Part shown: positions 33,386-41,484 of the stretch, in pieces
Position numbering within the stretch: the stretch's first letter is position 1
Layout: each line of letters starts with the position of its first letter
NCBI GenBank assembly: GCA_030653975.1
Contig: JAURYH010000022.1
Span: forward strand, 1-48,968
Reading direction: 5' to 3'
DNA length: 48,968 nucleotides
Source of the DNA: Hydrogenophaga sp.
Lineage (GTDB): Bacteria; Pseudomonadota; Gammaproteobacteria; Burkholderiales; Burkholderiaceae_C
The notes under the pieces: model-generated
What the model was told of the DNA's origin: nothing
Database searches by the model: none
Seen by the model: the letters and a program-made list of their open reading frames with translations, nothing else
Translations under genes and position numbers: made by a program

Positions 33386-34806
33386 ACGCGCTGCTTGACC
33401 ACCTGCGGGCCATCGTGGGAGCGCCCCACGTGCTCACGCACGACGACCCGGCCAGCGACCTCAGCGCCTGGGAAAACGACTGGCGCCAGCGCGCCCAGGG
33501 CCGTGCGCTGGCCGTGGTGCGCCCCGGGGCCACCGCCGAAGTGGCTGCGGTGGTGAAGGCCTGTGCAGCGGCCGGTGCGACCATCGTGCCGCAGGGCGGC
33601 AACACCGGCCTGGTGGTGGGTTCGGTGCCTGACGCCAGCGGCACGCAGGTCGTGCTGTCGCTCACGCGCATGAACCGCGTGCGCGCCATCGACGGCGCCA
33701 ACCTCACCATGACCGTGGATGCCGGCTGCGTGCTGCAGGCGCTGCAGGAAACGGCCGAAAAGGCCGGCTTCCTGTTCCCGCTTTCACTCGCGGCCGAAGG
33801 CAGCTGCACCATCGGCGGCAACCTCGCCACCAACGCCGGTGGCACGCAGGTGGTGCGCTACGGCAACGCGCGCGACCTCTGCCTGGGCCTGGAAGTGGTG
33901 ACCGCGCAGGGTGAGGTGTGGCACGGCCTGACCGGCCTGCGCAAGGACAACACCGGCTACGACCTGCGCGATCTCTTTGTCGGCAGCGAAGGCACGCTGG
34001 GCATCATCACCGCGGCCACGATGAAACTCTACCCGCTACCCGCCGCGCAACTCACCGCCTGGGCCGCCGTGCCCAGCCTGGACAACGCGGTGACCCTGCT
34101 GGGCCTGGCGCACCAGCACCTGGGCGCTGGCCTGACCGGCTTCGAGGTCATGGGGCAGTTTGCCCTGAGCCTGGTGGCGAAACATTTCCCGCAACAGCGC
34201 GTTCCGCTGTGGGAAGGCAGCCCTTATTGCGTTCTCCTGGAAAACAGCGACAGCGAGTCCGAACAGCATGCCCGCGCGCAGTTCGAGCGCCTGCTGGAAA
34301 CCGCGTTCGAGAACGGTGTGGTGAGCGACGCGGTGGTGGCCGAGAGCCTGCAGCAGGCGCACGCGCTCTGGCACATCCGCGAGAGCATTCCGCTGGCGCA
34401 GGCCGAAGAAGGCCTGAACATCAAACACGACATCAGCATTCCGGTGTCGCGCATCCCGGCCTTCTGCGCCGAAACCGACGCCTTGCTGGAGCGCGAGATC
34501 CCCGGCGTGCGCCTGGTCAACTTCGGCCACCTGGGCGACGGCAACCTGCATTACAACGTGCAGGCGCCGGCCGACGGCGATCCCAAGGCCTTCCTGCGCG
34601 AGCAGGAAGCGCGTGTGAACACGCTGGTGTTTGACGCGGTCGCGCGCTTTGACGGGTCCATCAGCGCCGAACACGGCGTGGGCAGCCTCAAGGCCGACAA
34701 GCTGCCGCACTACAAGGACCCGGTCGCGCTGGCCATGATGCGGTCCATCAAGCAGGCGCTGGATCCGCAGAACCTGCTGAACCCCGGTCGCGTGCTGCCG
34801 CGCTGA
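33382..34806 (+). CDS. FAD-binding oxidoreductase, D-2-hydroxyacid dehydrogenase (GlcD/D2HGDH-like)
   Basis: A 474-residue flavoprotein of the VAO family. The FAD_binding_4 domain (about 38-220) has VVPQGGNTGLVVGSVPD-like (ATIVPQGGNTGLVVGSV), NLATNAGGTQVVRYGNARD and GSEGTLGIIT; the C-terminal FAD-oxidase_C domain has FGHLGDGNLHYNV with metal/substrate histidines, and ends SAEHGVGSLK...LNPGRVLPR. Such enzymes oxidise D-2-hydroxyglutarate, D-lactate or glycolate. Single-subunit organisation without glcE/glcF favours a D-2-hydroxyglutarate or D-lactate dehydrogenase. Coupled to the DUF2069 gene. Confidence 0.9.
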   Translation: MNALLDHLRAIVGAPHVLTHDDPASDLSAWENDWRQRAQGRALAVVRPGATAEVAAVVKACAAAGATIVPQGGNTGLVVGSVPDASGTQVVLSLTRMNRVRAIDGANLTMTVDAGCVLQALQETAEKAGFLFPLSLAAEGSCTIGGNLATNAGGTQVVRYGNARDLCLGLEVVTAQGEVWHGLTGLRKDNTGYDLRDLFVGSEGTLGIITAATMKLYPLPAAQLTAWAAVPSLDNAVTLLGLAHQHLGAGLTGFEVMGQFALSLVAKHFPQQRVPLWEGSPYCVLLENSDSESEQHARAQFERLLETAFENGVVSDAVVAESLQQAHALWHIRESIPLAQAEEGLNIKHDISIPVSRIPAFCAETDALLEREIPGVRLVNFGHLGDGNLHYNVQAPADGDPKAFLREQEARVNTLVFDAVARFDGSISAEHGVGSLKADKLPHYKDPVALAMMRSIKQALDPQNLLNPGRVLPR

Positions 34807-34854
34807 CCCTGGCACCGGGTCACGCCGGCCTCTTCGCACACCGGGATTTGACGC

Positions 34855-36015
34855 TTGGCCCACCTGCTCCTGCTCGCCATCGTCTACGTGTCCTTTGTCA
34901 GCCTGGGGCTGCCCGACGCCGTCATGGGCGTGATCTGGCCAGCCATGCGGACCGACATGGGCCAGCCCCTCGCCGCGGTGGGCGTGCTGACCCTCACCAT
35001 GACGGTGTGCGCCGCGCTCAGCGCCGGCTTCGCCGGTCGCATCGTCGCCCGGGTGGGCACCGGCGTGGTGGTCGCGGCCAGCTGCCTGATGACCGCGCTG
35101 GCCCTGGTGGGTTTCTCCGTCGCACCTTCGTTTGCCTGGCTGGTGCTGCTGGGCATTCCGCTGGGCGCGGGTGGCGGCGCGGTCGATGCCAGCCTGAACC
35201 ACTTCGTCGCTGCGCACTACTCGTCGCGCCACATGAACTGGCTGCACGGCTTCTGGGGCGTGGGCGCCACCACCGGCCCGGCCGTGATGGGCCTGGCGCT
35301 GGCCAGCCCGGGCGGCTGGACGCGCGGCATGCTCACCCTCGGGCTGGCCCAGCTCACCCTGGCCGCGCTGCTCTGGGCCACGCTGCCGCTGTGGCGGCGC
35401 GAACGCAGCCAGCCGACCGACGCCGCAACAAACGGTGGGCCGCCGGTGGTGTTCAAACCGGTCGCGCCGCGCGCCCTGTGGCTGGCGCCGCTGTGTTTCC
35501 TGTTTTACGTGGCCGCCGAGATGGGCACCGGCCTGTGGGCCGCCAGCATTCTGGTGAACGACCGGGGCATCAGCCTCGCGCAGGCGGGTTTCTGGGTCTC
35601 GGTGTATTTCGGCTCCATCACAGCCGGGCGTTTCGGCGTCGGCCTCGTGTCCAACCGCCTGGGCAACCGGCGGCTGGTGGGCCTGGGGGTCGCGCTGGCC
35701 CTGGCCGGCGCCACGCTGTTCGCCCTGCCCGGCCTGCCGGCGCTGCTGTCGCTGGCCGGCCTGGTGTTCATGGGCCTGGGCTGCGCCCCCGTGTTCCCTT
35801 CGCTGATGCACGAGGCCGCGCGGCGCTTTCCGGCCGACGTGGCGCGCACCGTGATCGGCCGTCAGATGATGGCCGCCTACGCGGGCGGCTCGGTCATCCC
35901 GGCCGCGTTCGGCCTGCTGGCCACCTGGGTCGGGCTTGGTGCGGTGATGCCGGTGGTGGTGCTGCTGCTGATCGCCCTGCTGTGGGCCACCCGCGCACTC
36001 GACCGGCTGACCTGA
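34855..36015 (+). CDS. MFS transporter
   Basis: A 386-residue 12-helix transporter: HLLLLAIVYVSFVSLGLPDAVMG opens helix 1, and the GRIVARVGTGVVVAASCL loop corresponds to the MFS inter-helix motif. The architecture resembles FucP/GlcP-like sugar or drug transporters, but no substrate signature is clear. The start is TTG 34855, with no ATG available before helix 1 and no strong ribosome site. It follows the flavoprotein gene by 48 bp and may share its transcript. Confidence 0.85.
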   Translation: MAHLLLLAIVYVSFVSLGLPDAVMGVIWPAMRTDMGQPLAAVGVLTLTMTVCAALSAGFAGRIVARVGTGVVVAASCLMTALALVGFSVAPSFAWLVLLGIPLGAGGGAVDASLNHFVAAHYSSRHMNWLHGFWGVGATTGPAVMGLALASPGGWTRGMLTLGLAQLTLAALLWATLPLWRRERSQPTDAATNGGPPVVFKPVAPRALWLAPLCFLFYVAAEMGTGLWAASILVNDRGISLAQAGFWVSVYFGSITAGRFGVGLVSNRLGNRRLVGLGVALALAGATLFALPGLPALLSLAGLVFMGLGCAPVFPSLMHEAARRFPADVARTVIGRQMMAAYAGGSVIPAAFGLLATWVGLGAVMPVVVLLLIALLWATRALDRLT

Positions 36016-36027
36016 AACGGCGCGGGT

Positions 36028-36648
36028 TCAGGCGCCTTTGAGACGCGCCTCGTTGATCCGGGCCGCACGCTGCCAGGCCGGCCGCGCCTGCACCCGCGCG
36101 GCATAGGCTTCGAACACCGGCCGCTTTTCGATGGTGCCGAACATCAGGCCCCAGCCCACGCTCGACCCCACGTAGACATCGGCCGCGGTGAACTGTTCAC
36201 CGCACACATACGGTCCTTTCGACAGCCCGAGCTCCAGCGTATTCATCGTGTCTTCGTAGCAGCCAAAGCCGACCATGGCGCTGCGGCCCTCGGGCACTTC
36301 CCAGCCCAGCGAGCGCGCCACCGCGGCCTGCTCCAGCGGCCCGGCGGCGAAGAACAGCCAGCGGAAGTAGTCGGCCCGGGCCGGCGAACCGGGCGGCGGG
36401 ATCAGGCCTTTTTCCGGAAACCGGTCGCCCAGGTAGGCGCAGATGGCCGCCGCCTCGGTCACCACCGCATCGTCGTGGCGCAGCGCCGGCACCTTGCCCA
36501 TGGGGTTGACCGCCAGATAGTCCGGCGCCTTCATGGTGCTGCCGTAGTCGAGCCAGACGGTTTCGTAGGGCTCAGACAGTTCTTCCATCATCCAGTGGGC
36601 GATGCGGCCGCGCGATTGGGGGTTGGTGTAGAGCGTGAGTGAAGGCAT
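36028..36648 (-). CDS. Glutathione S-transferase family protein
   Basis: A 206-residue GST. The N-terminal domain begins LTLYTNPQSRGRIAHWMMEELSEPYE (here quoted in part, with a Ser-Arg-Gly catalytic region), then NPMGKVPALRHDD with cis-Pro and VVTEAAAICAYLGDRF. The C-terminal helices carry GPYVCGEQFTAADVYVGSSV with the N-capping Asp. ATG 36648 is the conserved start. It is convergent with the MFS gene (12 bp apart) and divergent from thyA. Substrate unknown. Confidence 0.92.
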   Translation of the reverse strand: MPSLTLYTNPQSRGRIAHWMMEELSEPYETVWLDYGSTMKAPDYLAVNPMGKVPALRHDDAVVTEAAAICAYLGDRFPEKGLIPPPGSPARADYFRWLFFAAGPLEQAAVARSLGWEVPEGRSAMVGFGCYEDTMNTLELGLSKGPYVCGEQFTAADVYVGSSVGWGLMFGTIEKRPVFEAYAARVQARPAWQRAARINEARLKGA

Positions 36649-36784
36649 GGCAGAACTCCTGTGGGCAGGTTCAGCGAGGCCGCATCGTAGCCCGCTGACG
36701 CGTCGCAGTCCACCGCGGCGCAGGAGCGATCCGGAGCGGGCACAATCGGGGTTTCGCCTGCCTGTTGCCCTCTGAAACTGCCCC

Positions 36785-37630
36785 ATGACCGACCATCGCC
36801 CCCTGCGCCCCGTGCGCTCGCAATACGAAGATTTCATGCGCCATGTTTTCACCCGGGGCGTGGACAAGGGCGACCGCACCGGAACCGGCACCAAGAGTGT
36901 TTTCGGCCACCAGATGCGCTTCGACCTCAACGAAGGCTTCCCGCTGGTGACCACCAAGAAGGTGTTCCTCAAGGCCATCATCGTCGAGCTGCTGTGGTTC
37001 CTGCGCGGCGACAGCAACGTGAAATGGTTGCAGGAACGCGGCTGCACGATCTGGGACGAATGGGCGCGCGCCGACGGCGACCTGGGGCCGGTCTACGGCG
37101 TGCAGTGGCGCAGCTGGCCCACGCCGGACGGCGGCCACATCGACCAGATCGCCGACGTCATGCAGACGCTCAGGACCAACCCCGATTCGCGCCGCCTCAT
37201 CGTCAGCGCCTGGAACGTGGCCGAGCTGAACAAGATGGCGCTCATGCCCTGCCATGCGTTCTTCCAGTTCTACGTGGCCCCCGCCACCGAACCCGGCGGA
37301 CGCGGCAGGCTCAGCTGCCAGCTCTACCAGCGCAGCGCCGACATCTTCCTCGGCGTGCCCTTCAACATCGCCAGCTACGCCCTGCTCACCCACATGGTGG
37401 CACAGCAGTGCGACCTGGACGTGGGCGACTTCATCTGGACCGGCGGCGACTGCCACATCTACGACAACCACCACGAGCAGGTACAAACGCAGCTCAGCCG
37501 CCAGCCGTTCGCCTACCCCACGCTGAACATCAAACGCCGGCCCGATTCCATCTTCGATTACCAGTACGAAGATTTCGAGGTGCTCGGCTACGAATGCCAC
37601 CCGGCGATCAAGGCGCCCGTTGCGGTCTGA
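36785..37630 (+). CDS. thyA: Thymidylate synthase
   Basis: A 281-residue ThyA converting dUMP to dTMP with methylene-tetrahydrofolate. Signatures: [20 protein letters not shown], the catalytic Cys156 in [33 protein letters not shown] and the terminal PVAV that closes over the active site. Length and motifs are complete. The folA gene, which recycles the dihydrofolate made here, lies 1 kb downstream behind an EamA transporter, a common arrangement in these bacteria. Confidence 0.97.
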   Translation: MTDHRPLRPVRSQYEDFMRHVFTRGVDKGDRTGTGTKSVFGHQMRFDLNEGFPLVTTKKVFLKAIIVELLWFLRGDSNVKWLQERGCTIWDEWARADGDLGPVYGVQWRSWPTPDGGHIDQIADVMQTLRTNPDSRRLIVSAWNVAELNKMALMPCHAFFQFYVAPATEPGGRGRLSCQLYQRSADIFLGVPFNIASYALLTHMVAQQCDLDVGDFIWTGGDCHIYDNHHEQVQTQLSRQPFAYPTLNIKRRPDSIFDYQYEDFEVLGYECHPAIKAPVAV

Positions 37631-37680
37631 TGGCTTGGTGCAAGGCACCCACCCGCAACGCATGCAGTTTCGCCATTCCG

Positions 37681-37756
37681 GGGCACCGCCGGGCTGGCTT
37701 TGCCAGACGGCCAGTGCCGCCCCTTGGGGGGTGACGCGAAGCGGCGCGGGGGGGTC
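37681..37756. repeat. Dispersed GC-rich repeat, class 1, copy 3
   Basis: GGGCACCGCCGGGCTGGCTT, TGCCAGACGGCCAGTGCCGC, CCCTTGGGGGGTGACGCGAA and GCGGCGCGGGGGGG align with 23054-23138 in the same order (GGCTTnGCC, C/G hairpin, TGACGCG, GGCGCGGGGG). It separates thyA from the EamA gene. Confidence 0.65.
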
Positions 37757-37762
37757 ACGTCC

Positions 37763-38677
37763 ATGATCTCCCGCCGCCAGCTCTGGGCGCTGCTGGCCCT
37801 CACGCTCATGTGGGGCGTCAACTGGCCCATGATGAAGCTCTCGCTGCAGCAGCTCTCGCCGCTGTATTTCCGCGCCAGCACCATGCTGCTGGGCGCGGCC
37901 TGGCTGTTCGTCTACGTGGCGGCCAAGGGCGAGCGCATGCGCCCGGCGGGGCGCGAGTGGTGGGCCATCGTCTGGCTGGGCCTGCCCAACGTGCTGGGCT
38001 GGCACACGCTGTCGATCTTCGGCGTGCAGGAACTGGCCTCAGGCCGTGCGGCGATCCTGGGCTTCACCATGCCCATCTTCACGGTGCTGATCGGCGCAGC
38101 CTTCTTCGGTGAGCGCATCACGCCGCGCGTGCGGCTGGCGGTGGCCTGTGCGGCCATCGCCGTGGGGCTGCTGCTGTGGCACGAACTGCAGCGCCTGACC
38201 GGGCGCCCGGTGGGCATCGCCTGGATGCTGGGCGCAGCGGTGTCGTGGGCGCTCGGCACGCTGATGTTCCGCCGCGCGCACCTCACGCTCTCGCCGCTCG
38301 TGGTCACGGTCTGGATGCTGCTGCTCGGCAGCGCCGTGGTCTGGGTGCTGGCGCTGTCGCTGGAGCCACTGCCGCGACCGGCCACGTTCACGCCCATGAT
38401 GTGGATCAGCCTGGCCTACGGCGTGCTGATCAACTACGGCATCGCGCAGCTGATCTGGTTTGGCATGGCGCGCGACCTGCCGCCCGCCACCAGCGCCATG
38501 AGCGTGATGGCGATCCCGCTGGTGGGCACGCTCAGCGCCACTTTCATCATCGGCGAGGTGCCGCACTGGCAGGACTGGCTGGCCATGGGCTTCGTGATGC
38601 TGGCGATCGCCAGCGTGCTGTTGCCAACGGGCGCGTTGCGACGGCGGCCGGCCGCGGCACAATCGACGGATGCCTGA
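37763..38677 (+). CDS. DMT superfamily transporter, EamA type
   Basis: A 304-residue protein with ten hydrophobic helices in two EamA repeats (about 5-140 and 150-292). The first has TLMWGVNWPMMKLSL, the second WMLGAAVSWALGTLMFRRA and SVMAIPLVGTLSATFIIGE. Family members export amino acids or other metabolites; the substrate is unknown. ATG 37763 lies just after the repeat. Its 3' end overlaps the folA start by 8 bp, so they are likely co-translated. Confidence 0.9.
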   Translation: MISRRQLWALLALTLMWGVNWPMMKLSLQQLSPLYFRASTMLLGAAWLFVYVAAKGERMRPAGREWWAIVWLGLPNVLGWHTLSIFGVQELASGRAAILGFTMPIFTVLIGAAFFGERITPRVRLAVACAAIAVGLLLWHELQRLTGRPVGIAWMLGAAVSWALGTLMFRRAHLTLSPLVVTVWMLLLGSAVVWVLALSLEPLPRPATFTPMMWISLAYGVLINYGIAQLIWFGMARDLPPATSAMSVMAIPLVGTLSATFIIGEVPHWQDWLAMGFVMLAIASVLLPTGALRRRPAAAQSTDA

Positions 38678-39191
38678 CACAACCGCCCCAACGCCTGCCC
38701 GTTTGCACCTGATCTACGCCCGCGCCGCCAACGGCGTGATCGGCAAGGACAACGCCCTGCCCTGGCACCTGCCCGAAGACATGGCGCACTTCAAGCGCAC
38801 CACGCTGGGCTGCCCGGTGATCATGGGCCGCAAGACCTGGGATTCGCTGCCGCCGAAGTTCCGCCCGCTGCCCGGTCGCCTCAACATCGTGGTCACGCGC
38901 GACACCGGCTGGACGGCCGAAGGCGCGGTCATCGCCCACTCACTGGAAGCCGCACGCGACCAGTGTCCGCCCGGCAGCGATGCCTGGGTGATCGGCGGCG
39001 CGCAGGTGTATGCGCAGGCACTGCCGATGGCCAGCAGCGTGGTCATCACGGAGATCGCGCAGGACTTCGAGGGGGACGCGTTGGCCCCCGAACTCGGCCC
39101 CGAGTGGACCGCCGTCGAGCGCGAAGACCAGGTGGCCGCGAGCGGTCTGCCCTTCAGCTTCGTGACCTACCAGCGCGCCGCAGCCCTCTGA
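38670..39191 (+). CDS. folA: Dihydrofolate reductase
   Basis: A 173-residue DHFR producing tetrahydrofolate with NADPH. Signatures: IYARAANGVIGKDNALPWHLPEDMAHFK with the active-site acid in LPEDM, VIMGRKTWDSLPPKFRPLPGR, and WVIGGAQVYAQALPMA. ATG 38670 overlaps the EamA gene. It completes the thyA-EamA-folA set. Confidence 0.96.
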   Translation: MPDTTAPTPARLHLIYARAANGVIGKDNALPWHLPEDMAHFKRTTLGCPVIMGRKTWDSLPPKFRPLPGRLNIVVTRDTGWTAEGAVIAHSLEAARDQCPPGSDAWVIGGAQVYAQALPMASSVVITEIAQDFEGDALAPELGPEWTAVEREDQVAASGLPFSFVTYQRAAAL

Positions 39192-39214
39192 CCCGCGGCC
39201 CAGGGCCTGAAACC

Positions 39215-39907
39215 TCACTGACCCTTGACCTTGGCCAGCAACGCGCTGACCTCGGCACGGCGCCCTTCGTCGGCGATCTCGCGGCCGGCGCGACCAGGCG
39301 CCTGCAGCGCCTTTTCGAGGTAGGGCACAGCCTTGTGCGGCTCTTCGGTCTGCACCAGGAAGTCGGCGTAGAAGTAATTGGGATCGATGCCTTTGGGGTT
39401 GATCACCAGCGCCTTCTGCAACAGATCACGCGCCTTGGCCTTGTCACCAAAACCCAGCGGCCAGCCCGGCACCTTGTAGTACAGCACGCCCAGGCTGTTG
39501 TAGGCCGAACCCTCGAGCGCGGTACCGTCGATCTGGATCGCCGATTCGTACAGGCCCCTGGCCTGCTTCACCAGCGGCAGTGCGCCGAGGCCGCCTTTTT
39601 CACCCGCCCAGGAACTCAGGATGATGCCTTCCCAGACCAGGGGTTCGGCGCGACCGGCGAAGCTCTCGCTCACCTGGTGCGCGCGGGACGCCAGGGCTTC
39701 AAAGCGTTTTTCGCGCTCCTTGGCTGGCGTCTTGTAGTTGACCTGCTCCCAGGCTTGCTGAAGCTCGCGCACCGAGTCTTCCACCGTGGCGGCGCTGGCC
39801 GCCAGGGGCACGGCCAGCAAGGCCAGGGCCGACAGCGTGGCACCCAGGAAACGGCGGCGCAGCGCGCCCACCTGGATGGACAGGGTTGGGGGGGTGGTAT
39901 CAAACAT
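39215..39907 (-). CDS. Exported TPR-type protein, TRAP TatT component-like
   Basis: A 230-residue protein. A long N-region ends in a Sec signal (FLGATLSALALLAVPLAASAA, cleavage near residue 37). The mature part is helical; YNSLGVLYYKVPGWPLGFGD and KARDLLQKALVINPKGIDPN followed by YFYADFLVQTEEPHKAVPYLEKAL form TPR-like units resembling the TatT/TRAPT family (PF16811-like), periplasmic proteins first seen with a Treponema TRAP system. No TRAP genes are close. I prefer ATG 39907, six bases after AAGGAT; GTG 39922 is possible. It follows the SDR gene by 16 bp and is the last gene of the five-gene operon, so its role may be binding or carrying the pathway product in the periplasm. Confidence 0.75.
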   Translation of the reverse strand: MFDTTPPTLSIQVGALRRRFLGATLSALALLAVPLAASAATVEDSVRELQQAWEQVNYKTPAKEREKRFEALASRAHQVSESFAGRAEPLVWEGIILSSWAGEKGGLGALPLVKQARGLYESAIQIDGTALEGSAYNSLGVLYYKVPGWPLGFGDKAKARDLLQKALVINPKGIDPNYFYADFLVQTEEPHKAVPYLEKALQAPGRAGREIADEGRRAEVSALLAKVKGQ

Positions 39908-39923
39908 CTTCAGATCCTTCACG

Positions 39924-40766
39924 TCAAATGGGGGAGCTCAGCGGCGTGATCACCGGAGGGCGATCGGTGGTGGCGGCTGCGGGCAACGCGCGGCTGTTGC
40001 GCTTGAAGCCCGCATCGAGCCAGGTGGGCGCGAGCCCGTTGAGGCGCACGGCCAGCGACTCGGGAAAGCCCACGAAGCGCTCGGCCGATTCGCTCTCCAG
40101 CAGCGCCAGCAGCTCGACCGCCACGGTCTGCGGGCTGTCCATCGCGGTGCCGGTGGCCTGGTTGTAGGCCTCCACCGCCGCGTTGTTGAAATCGGTGCGC
40201 GTGCTGCGCGGGCCGAGGTACTGCACTTTCACTGCGGTTTCCTGCAATTCGCGGCGCAAGGCTTCGGCGAAACCGCGCAGGCCGAACTTGCTCGCGCTGT
40301 AGACACTGAAACCGGGCAGGCCCAGGCGTCCGAGCACCGAACCGACGCAGATCACCTGGGCCTTTGGCTGGGCCAGCAGGTGCGGCATCAGCGCCTGCGT
40401 CAGCAGCATCGGCGCGACCAGGTTGGTCTGCACCAGGGCCTGGATGTCGCGGGCGTCGAGCGACTGCAGGCGACCGAACGATGCGAGGCCGGCGTTGTGC
40501 ACCAGCACGTTGCAGCCCCAGGCGGATGCCAGCACCGACAGGCTCGCCAGGTCCTCCGGGCGCGACAGATCGGCCACCCGGAAATCGATGCGGGGCGACT
40601 TCACACCGGTCAGCTGGGACAGCTCGCTGGCCTGGGCCGCCAGGCCCGCCGCCGAGCGGCCGACCAGCATCACGGCGGCACCCGCTTTCAGCAGCGCCTG
40701 CGCCACGGGCTGGCCGATGCCGCCGCTGGCACCGGTCAGCACCACGCGGGCTTGAGAGGCCTTCAT
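39924..40766 (-). CDS. Short-chain dehydrogenase/reductase
   Basis: A 280-residue classical SDR. The cofactor motif TGASGGIG is at 11-18, NAG at 91-93, and the catalytic set Ser143, Tyr156 and Lys160 (YSASK) is complete. An Arg at 37 (LVGRSA) favours NADP(H). It reduces or oxidises a carbonyl/alcohol; the C-terminal 50 residues (beyond 225) exceed the core fold. ATG 40766 overlaps the stop of the upstream oxidase gene by ATGA, showing coupling in the operon. Confidence 0.9.
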   Translation of the reverse strand: MKASQARVVLTGASGGIGQPVAQALLKAGAAVMLVGRSAAGLAAQASELSQLTGVKSPRIDFRVADLSRPEDLASLSVLASAWGCNVLVHNAGLASFGRLQSLDARDIQALVQTNLVAPMLLTQALMPHLLAQPKAQVICVGSVLGRLGLPGFSVYSASKFGLRGFAEALRRELQETAVKVQYLGPRSTRTDFNNAAVEAYNQATGTAMDSPQTVAVELLALLESESAERFVGFPESLAVRLNGLAPTWLDAGFKRNSRALPAAATTDRPPVITPLSSPI

Positions 40767-41455
40767 GCCAGGACCTCCTGCCTGTTGTTGGCCTGCGCCT
40801 GGACCACGGGCAGCGGCAGGCCACGGAAGACGTCACCGTAGAGGCGGAAGAAAGCGCGGGCGCCGTGCACGATGTCGCGCTGGTCCTGCGGGTCTTCGAT
40901 CTGGTCCATTAGCAGCGCGAAATGGGCGGTGTGTTCCTGGTCCAGCGTGCCGTGCGAACGCAGGTAGCTGAAAGCCGCATCGGGCAGGCCCAGCGGCCGC
41001 TGGATGCTGTCGGCCGCCAGCAGGGCCAGCGACACGCTGGTGCCTTCAAGCACATGCACCATGCCGAAGAAGCCCAGCGGATTGCGCCGGGCGATGGTGT
41101 CGTAGGCGTAGGCCACCATCACCTCGGTGGCGTGGCTGGGCTGACCATGGCGCACCGCCTCGGCGTCGGCACCGCAGGCGCGGATGTCGTCGAGGATCCA
41201 TTCCTCGTGGCCTCGCTCTTCCCCGACGTATTCGTCCATCGCGTCGTTGAGCCAGGCGTGGTGCGCGGGCAGAGCGGCCTTGCAGGCCTGCAGCAGGGGC
41301 ACGGTGTGCTTGACATGGTGGTAGGCCTCGGTGAGAAAGGCGACGTAGCTTGGCAGGGACACCACGCCTTGCAGGCAGCCCTGGATGATGGGCGCGGACA
41401 GCAGGCCCATGCGGGCCTGTTCGGTTTCTTTCAGCAGCTCGGCGTGAAATGGCAT
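40763..41455 (-). CDS. Heme-oxygenase-like diiron oxidase (TenA/UndA/SznF superfamily)
   Basis: A 230-residue all-helical protein often labelled TenA-family or iron-containing redox enzyme. It lacks the TenA cysteine but has the full metal-ligand pattern of heme-oxygenase-like diiron oxidases: E43 (LTEAYHH), E80-x-x-H83 (EERGH), E137 (VLEG) and H168-x3-D172-x2-H175 (SHGTLDQEH). The last set matches the H/D/H spacing of SznF. Such enzymes use O2 for N-oxygenation, alkene-forming decarboxylation (UndA) or C-C cleavage (BesC). In an operon with an acyl ligase, an acyltransferase-like protein and an SDR, the substrate may be a fatty acid or an amino acid derivative. ATG 41455 fits the family start. 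Coupled to the SDR gene by ATGA. Confidence 0.85.
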   Translation of the reverse strand: MPFHAELLKETEQARMGLLSAPIIQGCLQGVVSLPSYVAFLTEAYHHVKHTVPLLQACKAALPAHHAWLNDAMDEYVGEERGHEEWILDDIRACGADAEAVRHGQPSHATEVMVAYAYDTIARRNPLGFFGMVHVLEGTSVSLALLAADSIQRPLGLPDAAFSYLRSHGTLDQEHTAHFALLMDQIEDPQDQRDIVHGARAFFRLYGDVFRGLPLPVVQAQANNRQEVLA

Positions 41456-41484
41456 GTTGGTCTTTCGGAGAGGGTGAGATCGGC

